A DNA stretch of 64,000 nucleotides from positions 3,256,001 through 3,320,000 of the forward strand of contig NZ_CP158190.1 of NCBI RefSeq assembly GCF_040250305.1, written 5' to 3'. The notes beneath the pieces were generated by a model, which searched no databases, was not told where the DNA came from, and was given only the letters and a program-made list of their open reading frames with translations. This document shows positions 46,749-54,803 of the stretch, piece by piece (the first letter of the stretch is position 1; every line of letters begins with the position of its first letter). This DNA comes from Peribacillus frigoritolerans. GTDB lineage: Bacteria > Bacillota > Bacilli > Bacillales > DSM-1321. The position numbers and the translations under genes are program-made.

Positions 46749-46897
46749 GGGGTCTTACCACATGCCCATCAAGTTAAAATTTCTTTATAACCCAAAACGA
46801 AAAAAGCTATCTTCAGCAGCATTTACAGAAAGAATAGCTTATTTTTTCGTTTTGGGTATAATCCTTTTTCTTAGCTTGATGGCGATAGGCGGTACCC
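46749..46897. mobile_element. MITE-like inverted element (149 bp)
   Basis: Ends GGGGTCTTACC (left) and GGCGGTACCC (right) are related inverted; CATCAAG/CTTGATG follow inside, and the core is a long stem (ACCCAAAACGAAAAAAGC 46790-46807 with GCTTATTTTTTCGTTTTGGG). The only frame, 62 aa, is a by-product of the hairpin. Confidence 0.65.
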
Positions 46898-47005
46898 AAA
46901 TAAACAGACAAATTTATCTGAAAACTTCTTCGATTTTTGGTTTAAAATAGGAATAATGTAAGATAAATCTATTTTTCTTGTATGATAAAGTAGAATAGTA
47001 GGAAA

Positions 47006-47650
47006 ATGAATCGAAGGATGTGGTATTATTTTATGTTAAATGTAAAAAAAATGTCGTTTGTTGTTTTTATTTGTTTCATGTTTTTTATACCCAATTCAAT
47101 CTTTGCTCAAGAAATTTTACACAATGGAAGTCAAGGACAAGCAGTTTATGACTTACAAGAAAATTTAAAGAAAATGGGTTACTTTAACAGTCAACCAACA
47201 GGGTATTATGGTTCAATTACTGATCATGCAGTGAAACAACTTCAACTAGATTCTGGACTATTACCAGATGGAGTTTTTGGATTCCAAACACAACAAAAAT
47301 TAAATAGTATTGAAATGATGGCCAGGGTTGTTCATGGAGAAGCTCGAGGAGAAACTTATAAAGGAAAAGTAGCTGTCGCTGCAGTAATTTTGAACCGAAT
47401 GTCAACGCCAGGTTTTCCTAAAAATACTTACGATGTTATTTTCCAGACAAATGCTTTTACAGCTGTACATGATGGGCAATATTATTTGACCCCAAATAGC
47501 TATTCTTATCGAGCTGTTATTGATGCATTACAAGGTTGGGATCCTACTCATGGTTCTGTTTATTATTATAATCCGTTCTCGGCAACAGATGAATGGATTT
47601 TCACTAGGGAAACAGTCATTAGAATAGGCAACCACTTATTTGCAAAGTAA
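47006..47650 (+). CDS. Spore cortex-lytic enzyme SleB-like (PG-binding + Hydrolase_2)
   Basis: 214 residues. Signal segment to about residue 34 (SIFA), a peptidoglycan-binding repeat (LHNGSQGQAVYDLQENLKKM), then the SleB catalytic domain with Glu112 in ARVVHGEARGE and VYYYNPFSATDEWI. It cleaves cortex peptidoglycan containing muramic-lactam during germination, as a lytic transglycosylase. No ypeB partner follows. It lies inside the insertion in repeat copy 11. Confidence 0.9.
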   Translation: MNRRMWYYFMLNVKKMSFVVFICFMFFIPNSIFAQEILHNGSQGQAVYDLQENLKKMGYFNSQPTGYYGSITDHAVKQLQLDSGLLPDGVFGFQTQQKLNSIEMMARVVHGEARGETYKGKVAVAAVILNRMSTPGFPKNTYDVIFQTNAFTAVHDGQYYLTPNSYSYRAVIDALQGWDPTHGSVYYYNPFSATDEWIFTRETVIRIGNHLFAK

Positions 47651-47735
47651 AACTAATATCATACATATTGAGGAATGATATTTTTATAGTTTCGAATTAT
47701 AAATATCCCATTAACTATGTAGTGGGGTATAGTCG

Positions 47736-47766
47736 AAAGGTCGGGCAGTAGTTGCCCGACCTTTTT
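47736..47766 (+). terminator. Terminator of the SleB-like gene
   Basis: AAAGGTCGGGCA pairs with TGCCCGACCTTTTT around a 5-nt loop; a strong terminator. Confidence 0.9.
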
Positions 47767-47767
47767 G

Positions 47768-47849
47768 GCGGTACCCCCATTAAAAAAAGCTGCCTTAAAG
47801 ACAGCTCCTATCTTCAGCTAACGCACCCGTTAGTTGAAGATAGGAGCTG
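47768..47849 (-). repeat. Modular repeat, copy 11, right part with extended hairpin
   Basis: GGCGGTACCCC precedes the standard hairpin AGCTGCCTTAAAGACAGCT and right arm. Here the right-arm stem is extended: CAGCTCCTATCTTCA before it pairs with TGAAGATAGGAGCTG after it (47802-47849), about 21 bp with one mismatch. Confidence 0.9.
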
Positions 47850-47869
47850 ACAAAACAAACCGTGAAACA

Positions 47870-47902
47870 AAAAAAGCCTCTATTAATTAGAGGTTTTTTT
47901 AG
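47870..47902 (-). terminator. Terminator overlapping the 79-aa gene end
   Basis: AAAGCCTCT pairs with AGAGGTTTTTTT; A-tract on the left gives the minus-strand U-tract. The gene's stop is within the loop region. Confidence 0.75.
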
Positions 47903-48122
47903 AACTATCTTGCATAACTTTATCAATAGCTGAGATAGCAGATTCTATATCGTCACAGGTTTCGATAATTTTTGTATCCAAATGTGTTAATTCATAACAA
48001 TTATTGTCATAGCATACAGACATTAACGGTATACCATTTTTGTTTTTGAAAGTTAATGTTATTTCACAGTTATTATACTGGTTTAAGGTTTCTAACATTG
48101 TTTTAATGTGGTCTAAGGACAT
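47883..48122 (-). CDS. Hypothetical protein (79 aa)
   Basis: MSLDHIKTMLETLNQYNNCE, then ITLTFKNKNGIPLMSVCYDN: a short alpha/beta protein without signal peptide. Not recognised. Good RBS (GGGAG). Sits between repeat copy 11 and a lone left arm. Confidence 0.6.
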   Translation of the reverse strand: MSLDHIKTMLETLNQYNNCEITLTFKNKNGIPLMSVCYDNNCYELTHLDTKIIETCDDIESAISAIDKVMQDSSKKTSN

Positions 48123-48127
48123 ATCGT

Positions 48128-48167
48128 CTTAGTCTCCCTTCTATTACAGAGGGAAGATGACTAAGAG
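48128..48167. repeat. Inverted repeat upstream of the 79-aa gene
   Basis: CTTAGTCTCCCTTCT pairs with AGAGGGAAGATGACTAAG with a small bulge; it overlaps the RBS region (GGGAG), so it could hide the ribosome-binding site in the mRNA. Confidence 0.5.
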
Positions 48168-48282
48168 AAGTCTGGAGGTGCCCCATATAATTCTAATTTT
48201 AACTCTAATTAACTATAACATACTAATGATTAAAAGTATTGTTATTCGATGTAGCTATACAGTACGAATACATCACAATTGT

Positions 48283-48310
48283 AACAAACCTGCCCTTTAA
48301 GTGCATTAAG
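48283..48310 (-). repeat. Modular repeat, left arm only (copy 12)
   Basis: AACAAACCTGCCCTTTAAG plus TGCATTAAG; neither hairpin nor right arm follows. It abuts the 3' end of the DUF3953 pseudogene. Confidence 0.65.
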
Positions 48311-48527
48311 AAATCCTGTATGGAAACAAATAAAACAATTAAAGAGCTAACAATGCTCATATATCCACAAAGCCTTTTCTGTCTTTTTGAAGTTCTGCTA
48401 AACCTATTACCAATATAAGTGTCCCTAAGAAAAACATACAATACGGCATTAAATCGGTTTTAGATTCAGTTATTAGTCTATAACTTGATAGAACAATAAC
48501 AACTATTGCTAAGATAATTCTAACCAT
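48303..48527 (-). pseudogene. DUF3953-like small membrane protein with frameshift
   Basis: The N-terminal frame (MVRIILAIVVIVLSSYRLIT, then MPYCMFFLGTLILVIGLAEL) and a second frame carrying GYMSIVSSLIVLFVSI would together give a three-helix DUF3953 protein. They separate near 48360 in GGCTTTGTGG. ATG at 48527 has GGGGGATTAT before it. A programmed or sequencing shift is not excluded. Confidence 0.65.
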
Positions 48528-48627
48528 ATAATCCCCCAATTATTTTTTTCATTAAAACACCCTTTATTTAATTGTAACATAATGGATAATTCAATTTGCC
48601 TCATAATTCGAATAAACTACGCTACTT

Positions 48628-48709
48628 AAACTACCCTTTCCCCTTTAGTTGCATAGCAAAAAGGTTGCTTCAGCAACCTCCCTTATTGAAGTAAAGCACC
48701 CGTTAGTTT
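48628..48709 (-). repeat. Modular repeat, copy 13 (exchanged central terminator)
   Basis: Left arm (ACTACCCTTTCCCCTTTAG) and right arm (AAAGCACCCGTTAGTT) are kept, but the centre is AAGGTTGCTTCAGCAACCT (48661-48679), unrelated to the usual hairpin and still with the A-run on its left. Confidence 0.85.
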
Positions 48710-48801
48710 AAGTACAAAACTTCGCATACTTTTTGCAGTTAAATTACCCTTTGCTTATAAACAATATTAAGTACTTTTCCCTTGGTTCAAAAGAAAAAGC
48801 T

Positions 48802-49539
48802 CTAGGAACCGCCTTCAACTATCTTTGCAAAGTCATCAAGAGTAGTTGAATACTTGATATAAATTCGTGGTAAAAGATAAAGTTCGTCTTTAATGCCCTT
48901 CTCAGAAAATAGTTCAGGAGTTGTCGTAAGTCCAAACAAATAATATTTCTTCGTTTCTTCTACGACCTTGCCATTGAAATTTCCGTATGGATACGCAAGA
49001 GCATTTACTGGTTTGCCTGTTATTTTTTGAATTTTATCTTTGGACCCTTTCAGTTCATATTCATAATTTTTTATTTCCGTCAAATCAGGATGTGTAGCAG
49101 TATGAGACTGGATTGAGATTATACCCGAATCAGCCATCATTTTTAAATCCGATTTCGATAATCGGTTTGAACGACCGATAAAGTCAGAAATAACAAAAAT
49201 GGTACCACTTGGTTTAAAACGTTCGTTTTCAAGTTTTTGAAAGATAGCAAATGCATTCAGATTGTTTTTGTATCCGTCATCAAAAGTAATGAAAATGGGT
49301 TTATTTTCTTTATCAATATCTTGCCAACGATCAAAAGTTAATAATGTGTAGCCATGGTCTTTTAAATAAATCATTTGTTTCTGGAAATTATCAGGAGTTA
49401 CATATAGCTCCTTAGAACCCTGCCCAGTAAACTCGTCAATCGAATGATAAATTAAAATAGGTACTTTTCGTTGAGCAAAAACTTGTGATGGAAGAATTAA
49501 GATAAGAAGACATAGGAAAAACATTACAACCTTTTTCAT
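48802..49539 (-). CDS. Secreted polysaccharide deacetylase
   Basis: 245 residues with signal peptide (MKKVVMFFLCLLILILPSQV to FAQ). NodB motifs: FITFDDGYKNN (catalytic Asp and metal Asp), QSHTATHPDL (metal His pair), ALAYPYGNFN and the late LPRIYI. Probably removes N-acetyl groups from cell-wall or exported polysaccharide. RBS GAGGAA. Confidence 0.92.
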   Translation of the reverse strand: MKKVVMFFLCLLILILPSQVFAQRKVPILIYHSIDEFTGQGSKELYVTPDNFQKQMIYLKDHGYTLLTFDRWQDIDKENKPIFITFDDGYKNNLNAFAIFQKLENERFKPSGTIFVISDFIGRSNRLSKSDLKMMADSGIISIQSHTATHPDLTEIKNYEYELKGSKDKIQKITGKPVNALAYPYGNFNGKVVEETKKYYLFGLTTTPELFSEKGIKDELYLLPRIYIKYSTTLDDFAKIVEGGS

Positions 49540-49685
49540 AAAATTCCTCGCTTTGCATCCTTTTTATATCTTTACAATTTATTGTGCCTCAAAAGCATAA
49601 TTCTATTATGATTTCTCCCATATTTGATTCTATCTCCCATTGATCATCAATGGTGACTTTCCTTGAAATAAGCTACTTTAATTGT

Positions 49686-50438
49686 TTATTCATTCCCCAC
49701 TGGAAGTACAACAGTAAATGGTTTTAATTCCTTAGCTGGGACCAAGCTTGAAAAATCAAATAGCAACATTGTATTTTCCAGCTTAAAATTCTCATTCCTT
49801 TCTTCTCCGTTTAAGTCAAAAGTAGATTGGTAGTGTACTGTTGCCTTATCAATCATTTTTACTTTATTAAAGGGAATACCGTGGTTTTTAGGAGGCCATG
49901 GATTTTCCGGGTCGATCTTAGTTAAATATTCCTTATCAACCAACCAGAAAAGGTATTTCAAATTTTGGTTAATTATTTCAAGTTTACCTTTACTCAAATT
50001 TTTCGGAAGCCCTGTAAGTTGATAATCTATTACCAATTTCCCACCTTTTTGAGTAACATCATTTGCCTGCAGGCCTAAATTGAACCGTGTGCTTTTTAAG
50101 GTGAAAGATTTAATATTTTTTCTTGTTGAATTGGAATATCAAAATTCCATTCACCTTTTATCCCGTTGATATTATGAATCGTTATGGGAAGAGTAGAATT
50201 CTCCTTAAATGATTTATAAGGATATACCATTTTCCATTGAAAGTTATATCCATTTTCCACTTTCTTAATGTCATTTGACTTTCCATTTAGCCAAGGGGTC
50301 ATGATCTCCTTTATTGTGTTCAAAGTTTACATCAAAGCTTACTTCTCCTTTTTCGTTATACACCTCTTCAACATCTTCATCTACAAATCCTGTAATTGAT
50401 ATTACATTGCCATCAAAGTAAGCGCTGGTCAGTTTTAC
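49686..50438 (-). pseudogene. DUF4179 anti-sigma factor, truncated and frameshifted
   Basis: Three frames together read as the extracytoplasmic part of a DUF4179 anti-sigma protein: [20 protein letters not shown] up to [29 protein letters not shown]; then [20 protein letters not shown] to the end. Shifts occur in a CCCC run near 50300 and near 50110. The N-terminal cytoplasmic and membrane parts are missing: the reading begins at the deletion joint with the sigma gene. Confidence 0.8.
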
Positions 50439-50440
50439 AG

Positions 50441-50833
50441 TTACCCCATTTTTAAATTCTCTCTCAGCTGTTGAATTGCATCAATCAGCAATAATGATTC
50501 TTCAATGTTTGGATTTACCTGACCCGGCAGGTTTGACAATATCTCATCACTCAAAGGAACAACATTGCTTTTTCTCTTTAGGACATGCCCCGAACATCGT
50601 ATGACAATCCTGGTGAGCCAGGTCATAAAATACTCCGGATTTTTTAACGAATGGATAGATGTAAAGGCCTGATAAGTTGCTTCTTGGACAACATCCAACG
50701 CATCTTCTTCGTTATGTACATAAAGATAGGCAGTACGGTAGATTCTTTCATAATGTTGTTGAACTAACTTTTCAAAGGCGCTTTTATTACCTTTGATTGC
50801 TTTTTTAACTAGCCGGTGGCTTTCTATTTCCAT
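50441..50833 (-). pseudogene. ECF sigma factor, C-terminal region 4 deleted
   Basis: 130 residues. Region 2 is clear (HYERIYRTAYLYVHNEEDAL, DVVQEATYQAFTSIHSL, then FMTWLTRI). The frame ends just after IDAIQQLRE, where region 4 would begin. The following base frame is the middle of the DUF4179 gene, so one deletion removed sigma-4 and the N-terminus of the anti-sigma. RBS AAAGGGGGTC. Without region 4 it cannot read a -35 element. Confidence 0.8.
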
Positions 50834-51178
50834 CTTATTTGACCCCCTTTACTAATAATTAGTGGAATCTATACTCAAAAAAGTTTCAAAAAGTTAAAGT
50901 ATTTTAAGAAAAAGCATAACATGCAAATAAAAACCTAAGTTAAAAAAAATAAACAGAAACCGCTTTGCGATTTCTGCTTTTTTAAACTGTTGCTTTTTTT
51001 TGATAGCTTTTGAATTTGTTGAGTGTATTCTGCGACTCAAAGGTGTTGTGAGTTTACACTTTATTCTACAAAATCGCTTATTGTAGATATGACACAAACT
51101 ACATAAAAAAAACGGATTTACCGTCTAATGAATTGTATAAGATTTTTTTGGTTTAATTACCTGTAGCTATTTTAGGAT
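50834..51178. other. Non-coding stretch with terminator
   Basis: Holds the promoter of the sigma gene and a hairpin (CAGAAACCGC with GCGATTTCTG, 50952-50976) flanked by A and T runs, an intrinsic terminator for the YesK-like gene. No gene. Confidence 0.55.
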
Positions 51179-51457
51179 TTAGGAATTATTTTTTGTCCTG
51201 TAAATAATTAGACTGTTTATAAGTTGTGTAATGGCTCCTAACCCTAAATAAACAAAACCTGATATGGAAACAGCCATTCCTTCAAAACCTCCTACAACTA
51301 AAGGGCCAGATACGATACTAATAATGCCTAAAAAGATGAAAATAAGTGGACAAACAATTGCTATTCCTTTTTTGTTCTTTCTAAGAGCTATTACAAAAGT
51401 AACTAGAAGTATAAAGGTAATCCCGTAGCTTGCATAAGGAGAGAATAAAATATCCAT
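51179..51457 (-). CDS. YesK-like family membrane protein
   Basis: 92 residues, three hydrophobic segments (MDILFSPYASYGITFILLVT; VCPLIFIFLGIISIVSG; GFVYLGLGAITQLINSLII) as in YesK-like proteins. RBS GAGGTG. Function unknown. Confidence 0.75.
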   Translation of the reverse strand: MDILFSPYASYGITFILLVTFVIALRKNKKGIAIVCPLIFIFLGIISIVSGPLVVGGFEGMAVSISGFVYLGLGAITQLINSLIIYRTKNNS

Positions 51458-51590
51458 TAAATCACCTCGTTCATAACAACAGTTTAAAAACCTATTTTAC
51501 CATAAAAATCCAATAATTAGATTTAAATATCATTTTTCTATTCTCATTGTTCAGTATTTATTGCACAGTTCGAATACAATTTGCGTGTTG

Positions 51591-51669
51591 AACTATCCTG
51601 CCGCTTAAGTTCCATAAGAAAAAGCTGCCTTAAAGACAGCTCCATCTTCAGCTAACGCACCCGTTAGTT
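51591..51669 (-). repeat. Modular terminator repeat, copy 14
   Basis: AACTATCCTGCCGCTTAAG, hairpin AGCTGCCTTAAAGACAGCT, right arm AGCTAACGCACCCGTTAGTT. Confidence 0.92.
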
Positions 51670-51806
51670 CATTAAGATTTATTGTAGAGTTGAAATAAAT
51701 AGTGCAGTAAGGATTAATGCCAAAAGAGAAAAAAATTAATTTTTCTTATCATTTTCAAGTAAATCAATAATTCTATTGTAAATTCGTTTTATCAATAATC
51801 TTATGG

Positions 51807-51875
51807 AACTATCCTGACCCGATAATTCCATATGCAAAAGCAACTCCCTTATTCAAGTAAAGCACCTATTAGTTC
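51807..51875 (-). repeat. Modular repeat, copy 15 (centre eroded)
   Basis: AACTATCCTGACCCGATAA, centre reduced to AAAAGCAACTCCCTT, right arm AAAGCACCTATTAGTT. The 137 bp between copies 14 and 15 hold no complete gene: an emptied unit. Confidence 0.75.
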
Positions 51876-51894
51876 AACAAGATTAGCTTATTAT

Positions 51895-52329
51895 TTATTC
51901 ACCCTCATCAATCTCATCTTCAAATTCAGAATTCGATACAATAAATTCTTTTAAGCTAGAAGCTAATTCTTCTAATTCTTCGGTTTCGTGATACCAAATA
52001 TAAATTTTACCATCCATTACCGTATCAACAATCCGAAAACATAATATGTCCCCTGTACCATCTTCACCAATAGATATTAGGTCATCAGCCATTCTTTCAT
52101 CTCTCACATCTTGATTTTGTCTTACAATATCATCCCAGGTTCTCTTTAAGTTTTTGGAGTCTTTAATAGGAAACAGAGTCCATACATCAATCTGAGCATT
52201 GTTAGATAGTTTAAAAAGTTCTTTGAATTGTTTGGGAAATACAACTCTTAATTGTTCTTCTGCTGATTTTATATCTACATCCGTAACACCAGGTTTTCTT
52301 GTGTCAATCAAATCGATTACATCATTCAT
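51895..52329 (-). CDS. SMI1/KNR4 (SUKH) family protein
   Basis: 144 residues. VDIKSAEEQLRVVFPKQFKE, LSNNAQIDVWTLFPIKD, ISIGEDGTGDILCFRI and VYIWYHE-like YIWYHETEELEELASS follow the SUKH order. SUKH proteins are often immunity proteins for contact-dependent or polymorphic toxins; no toxin gene is adjacent, so an orphan immunity gene is likely. Confidence 0.85.
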   Translation of the reverse strand: MNDVIDLIDTRKPGVTDVDIKSAEEQLRVVFPKQFKELFKLSNNAQIDVWTLFPIKDSKNLKRTWDDIVRQNQDVRDERMADDLISIGEDGTGDILCFRIVDTVMDGKIYIWYHETEELEELASSLKEFIVSNSEFEDEIDEGE

Positions 52330-52396
52330 TTAATACGTACCATCCCTTCAAATTCTTTTACATAAAACTTCTTGATTTTTCTTCAAAAACCTTATT

Positions 52397-52440
52397 CAGC
52401 TATCCTGACCCGATATTTCATAAGAAAAAGAGCAGCCAAT
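52397..52440 (-). repeat. Modular repeat, copy 16 (truncated in the hairpin)
   Basis: AGCTATCCTGACCCGATAT, CATAAGAAAAAGAGCAGCC, then unrelated sequence leading to the protease gene. The second hairpin arm and right arm are lost. Confidence 0.75.
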
Positions 52441-52537
52441 TTCAAGAATATGAGATTAATTAGGAAAACTTGGAATTTAAGTTGTTGTATATTAAGATAG
52501 TATATGATGAATAATTTCCATAAATAGGAGGAGACAT

Positions 52538-53995
52538 ATGAAAAAGAAAATTCTACATACGGTACTTTCGATTGCAGTAGGAGCAGGGATACTATCCGTT
52601 GGTGGTGTTCCCGCCCAAGCTAAGAGTCAAAATCAGGAGATGAATGACACATACGCAATAGCTTTTAAAAGTGGATTACCAGAGAATTATCAAGAGGTAA
52701 TACGGAAAGCTGGTGGTAAAGTAACCAAAGTTCTTCCCGAAGTTGGAGGAATAGAAGCTCAATCTGACGAGCCTTCTTTTCTTAAAAACCTAAAAAGTAA
52801 TTCTTCAATTGAGGCTGCTAACAGAGAAATTCCCCTAACGTTAAACAAAACAGCAGTCAGCCCTTATAACTATGAGTCTAGTATCATCAGCCAGCAAAAA
52901 TCAGAGAGTTATTGGGACTCCCAATGGGATATTCAAAGGGTGACCAACGACGGGAAATCATATGATTTAGAAACAGGCGGATATAAAAATAAAGATGGCA
53001 GTATTACTCATAAAGCAGTGGTGGGAGTGATTGATACTGGAATTGATGAGTCTCATCCTGACTTAAAGAATAATATAATAGGTGGACGTAATCTTGTTCC
53101 TGCTGGAATGGATGAATCTGAAACAGGTGATCCCACTGATATAAAAGATCGCAATGGGCACGGTACCCACGTTGCCGGGATCATTGGAGCAAATGGTAAA
53201 GTAAGCGGTGTAGGACCAGATTTAGGAATCCGATCCTATCGCGTATTATACTCAGAGCAAGCCCTTGGATTACCCACTTGGATTATAGATGGAATTATTG
53301 CAGCAACAAATGACAAGGTAGATGTTATTAATATGTCTCTTCGTTTCTATAATAATACCAAAATGACAATTGAGGGAGAAAGTTATAAATCAGTCGCTGA
53401 AACGTTACTTTGGAAGAGAGCAATTCAATATGCAGTAAAGAATGGAGTAACTGTAGTAGCCGGTAGTGGTAATGAAAGTTTAAATTTAGATGACAAGAAG
53501 GAAGTAAACGAATTTTTAAATAAAATGTATGAACCATATGGAATGAGCGTGAAAGGGCCTGCAACTGTGGTACCAGCACAAATGCCAGGAGTTATTAATG
53601 TGTCTGCCTCCACAAAATGGTCCACTCAACAGCTTGCTTTCTACTCTAATTATGGAAACAGTGCTATTGACGTGGCAGCTCCTGGAGGAGATTACGGGCC
53701 TAAATATGCAGAAACCAATGATCCTGCGACGGCTGATCCTAGTAACTTAATCCTAAGTACTTGGCCTACCTATTTAGGTACTCCATATGAGTTTAATGCT
53801 GGCACTTCTATGGCCACTCCTCAAGTAGCTGGAATTGCAGGAGTTATTAAGGCAGCTCATCCGGAGTATAAACCTGCCCAAGTAACAGCACGTATTAAGC
53901 AAACAGCTATTGATTATGGAAAGAATGGACAAGATGCTTTATTTGGTTCAGGAGAAGCAAATGCTTATAGAGCATTAGAAAATATAAAGAAGTAG
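52538..53995 (+). CDS. Secreted subtilisin-like serine protease (S8)
   Basis: 485 residues. Signal peptide to about residue 30 (PAQAKS), an inhibitor-I9-like propeptide (YAIAFKSGLPENYQEVIRKA), then the S8 domain with Asp166 (VIDTGID), His211 (GHGTHVAG) and Ser424 (GTSMATPQVAG). Secreted endoprotease. RBS AGGAGGAG. Its strand is opposite to the neighbouring cassette-like genes and it has its own terminator, so it was probably inserted into repeat copy 16. Confidence 0.93.
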   Translation: MKKKILHTVLSIAVGAGILSVGGVPAQAKSQNQEMNDTYAIAFKSGLPENYQEVIRKAGGKVTKVLPEVGGIEAQSDEPSFLKNLKSNSSIEAANREIPLTLNKTAVSPYNYESSIISQQKSESYWDSQWDIQRVTNDGKSYDLETGGYKNKDGSITHKAVVGVIDTGIDESHPDLKNNIIGGRNLVPAGMDESETGDPTDIKDRNGHGTHVAGIIGANGKVSGVGPDLGIRSYRVLYSEQALGLPTWIIDGIIAATNDKVDVINMSLRFYNNTKMTIEGESYKSVAETLLWKRAIQYAVKNGVTVVAGSGNESLNLDDKKEVNEFLNKMYEPYGMSVKGPATVVPAQMPGVINVSASTKWSTQQLAFYSNYGNSAIDVAAPGGDYGPKYAETNDPATADPSNLILSTWPTYLGTPYEFNAGTSMATPQVAGIAGVIKAAHPEYKPAQVTARIKQTAIDYGKNGQDALFGSGEANAYRALENIKK

Positions 53996-54207
53996 CTTAT
54001 GCTTCTAAATAAGATGTAATATTAAAAGTACAAGGAAAGATTCTTGATCAGAAACTGCAACACGAACAGTAATTGGAAAAAATATATCCATAAAAAAACG
54101 CTTCTTTGCTCAACAAAGAAACTATATGCCCGAAATATAAAAAACAGAAACACATAAAATGCGTGAAGCCATATTCTAATTAACACAACTCACCAGTTAA
54201 AATTCAT

Positions 54208-54236
54208 TCCCAACTTAATTGTTGGGATTTTTTTGT
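54208..54236 (+). terminator. Terminator of the S8 protease gene
   Basis: TCCCAACTTAATTGTTGGGA plus seven T; strong intrinsic terminator. Confidence 0.85.
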
Positions 54237-54295
54237 TTTATCTTAATTACAATTTCTAGTCCAAGTAAAAAAACATTTTCCAATTTGTGTTATGG

Positions 54296-54375
54296 AACTA
54301 TCCTGCCCCGTTAGTTGCATAAGAAAAAGCTGCCTTAAAGACAGCTCCGATCTTCAGCTAACGCACCCGTTAGCT
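54296..54375 (-). repeat. Modular terminator repeat, copy 17
   Basis: AACTATCCTGCCCCGTTAG, hairpin AGCTGCCTTAAAGACAGCT, right arm AGCTAACGCACCCGTTAGCT; closest to the consensus. Confidence 0.95.
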
Positions 54376-54387
54376 AAAAAACTTTCT

Positions 54388-54654
54388 CTAAATAAACGGA
54401 TTCCAATCAGGGTCTATTATATCTTTCCCATTTGGCTTTCTTACAAACCCAATACAGCCTTCTTCGCATGCCCCAAACTTAACGAAGTTTTTTTGTGCTT
54501 GCCTTAATGAAACTTCATTAGCCCCGCCTTCGTAATCAGGGTCTCGAAATTGAACACCATCATCTTCCCAAAAGCATATTTTGCAAATTGCATATGTATC
54601 GGTAGGTTCTTCATCTAATGTTTTATATCCACAGCAAGGACAAGTATATTTCAT
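54388..54654 (-). CDS. CPCC family cysteine-rich protein
   Basis: 88 residues: MKYTCPCCGYKTLDEEPTDT and AICKICFWEDDGVQFRDPDY with GANEVSLRQAQKNF define the CPCC domain, a small zinc-ribbon-like protein often in toxin-immunity and accessory loci. RBS GAGGTG. The textbook single-gene unit: right arm 12 nt behind the stop, left arm about 48 nt before the start. Confidence 0.9.
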   Translation of the reverse strand: MKYTCPCCGYKTLDEEPTDTYAICKICFWEDDGVQFRDPDYEGGANEVSLRQAQKNFVKFGACEEGCIGFVRKPNGKDIIDPDWNPFI

Positions 54655-54701
54655 ACAATCACCTCGATCTTTTTATGAATTTTTACCATGCTTTCTTTTT
54701 C

Positions 54702-54780
54702 CACTATCCTGCCCCGATAGTTCCATAAGAAAAAGGCTGCCTTAAAGACAGCTCCGTTCTTCAGCTAACGAACCCGTTAC
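54702..54780 (-). repeat. Modular terminator repeat, copy 18
   Basis: ACTATCCTGCCCCGATAGTT, hairpin GGCTGCCTTAAAGACAGCT, right arm AGCTAACGAACCCGTTAC. Confidence 0.92.
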
Positions 54781-54803
54781 CTGAAGAAATACATTGTATA
54801 AAA

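Noticed and set aside
46762-46950. 62-aa plus-strand frame
   Set aside because: It runs through a long inverted repeat of a MITE-like element; the apparent protein comes from the hairpin.
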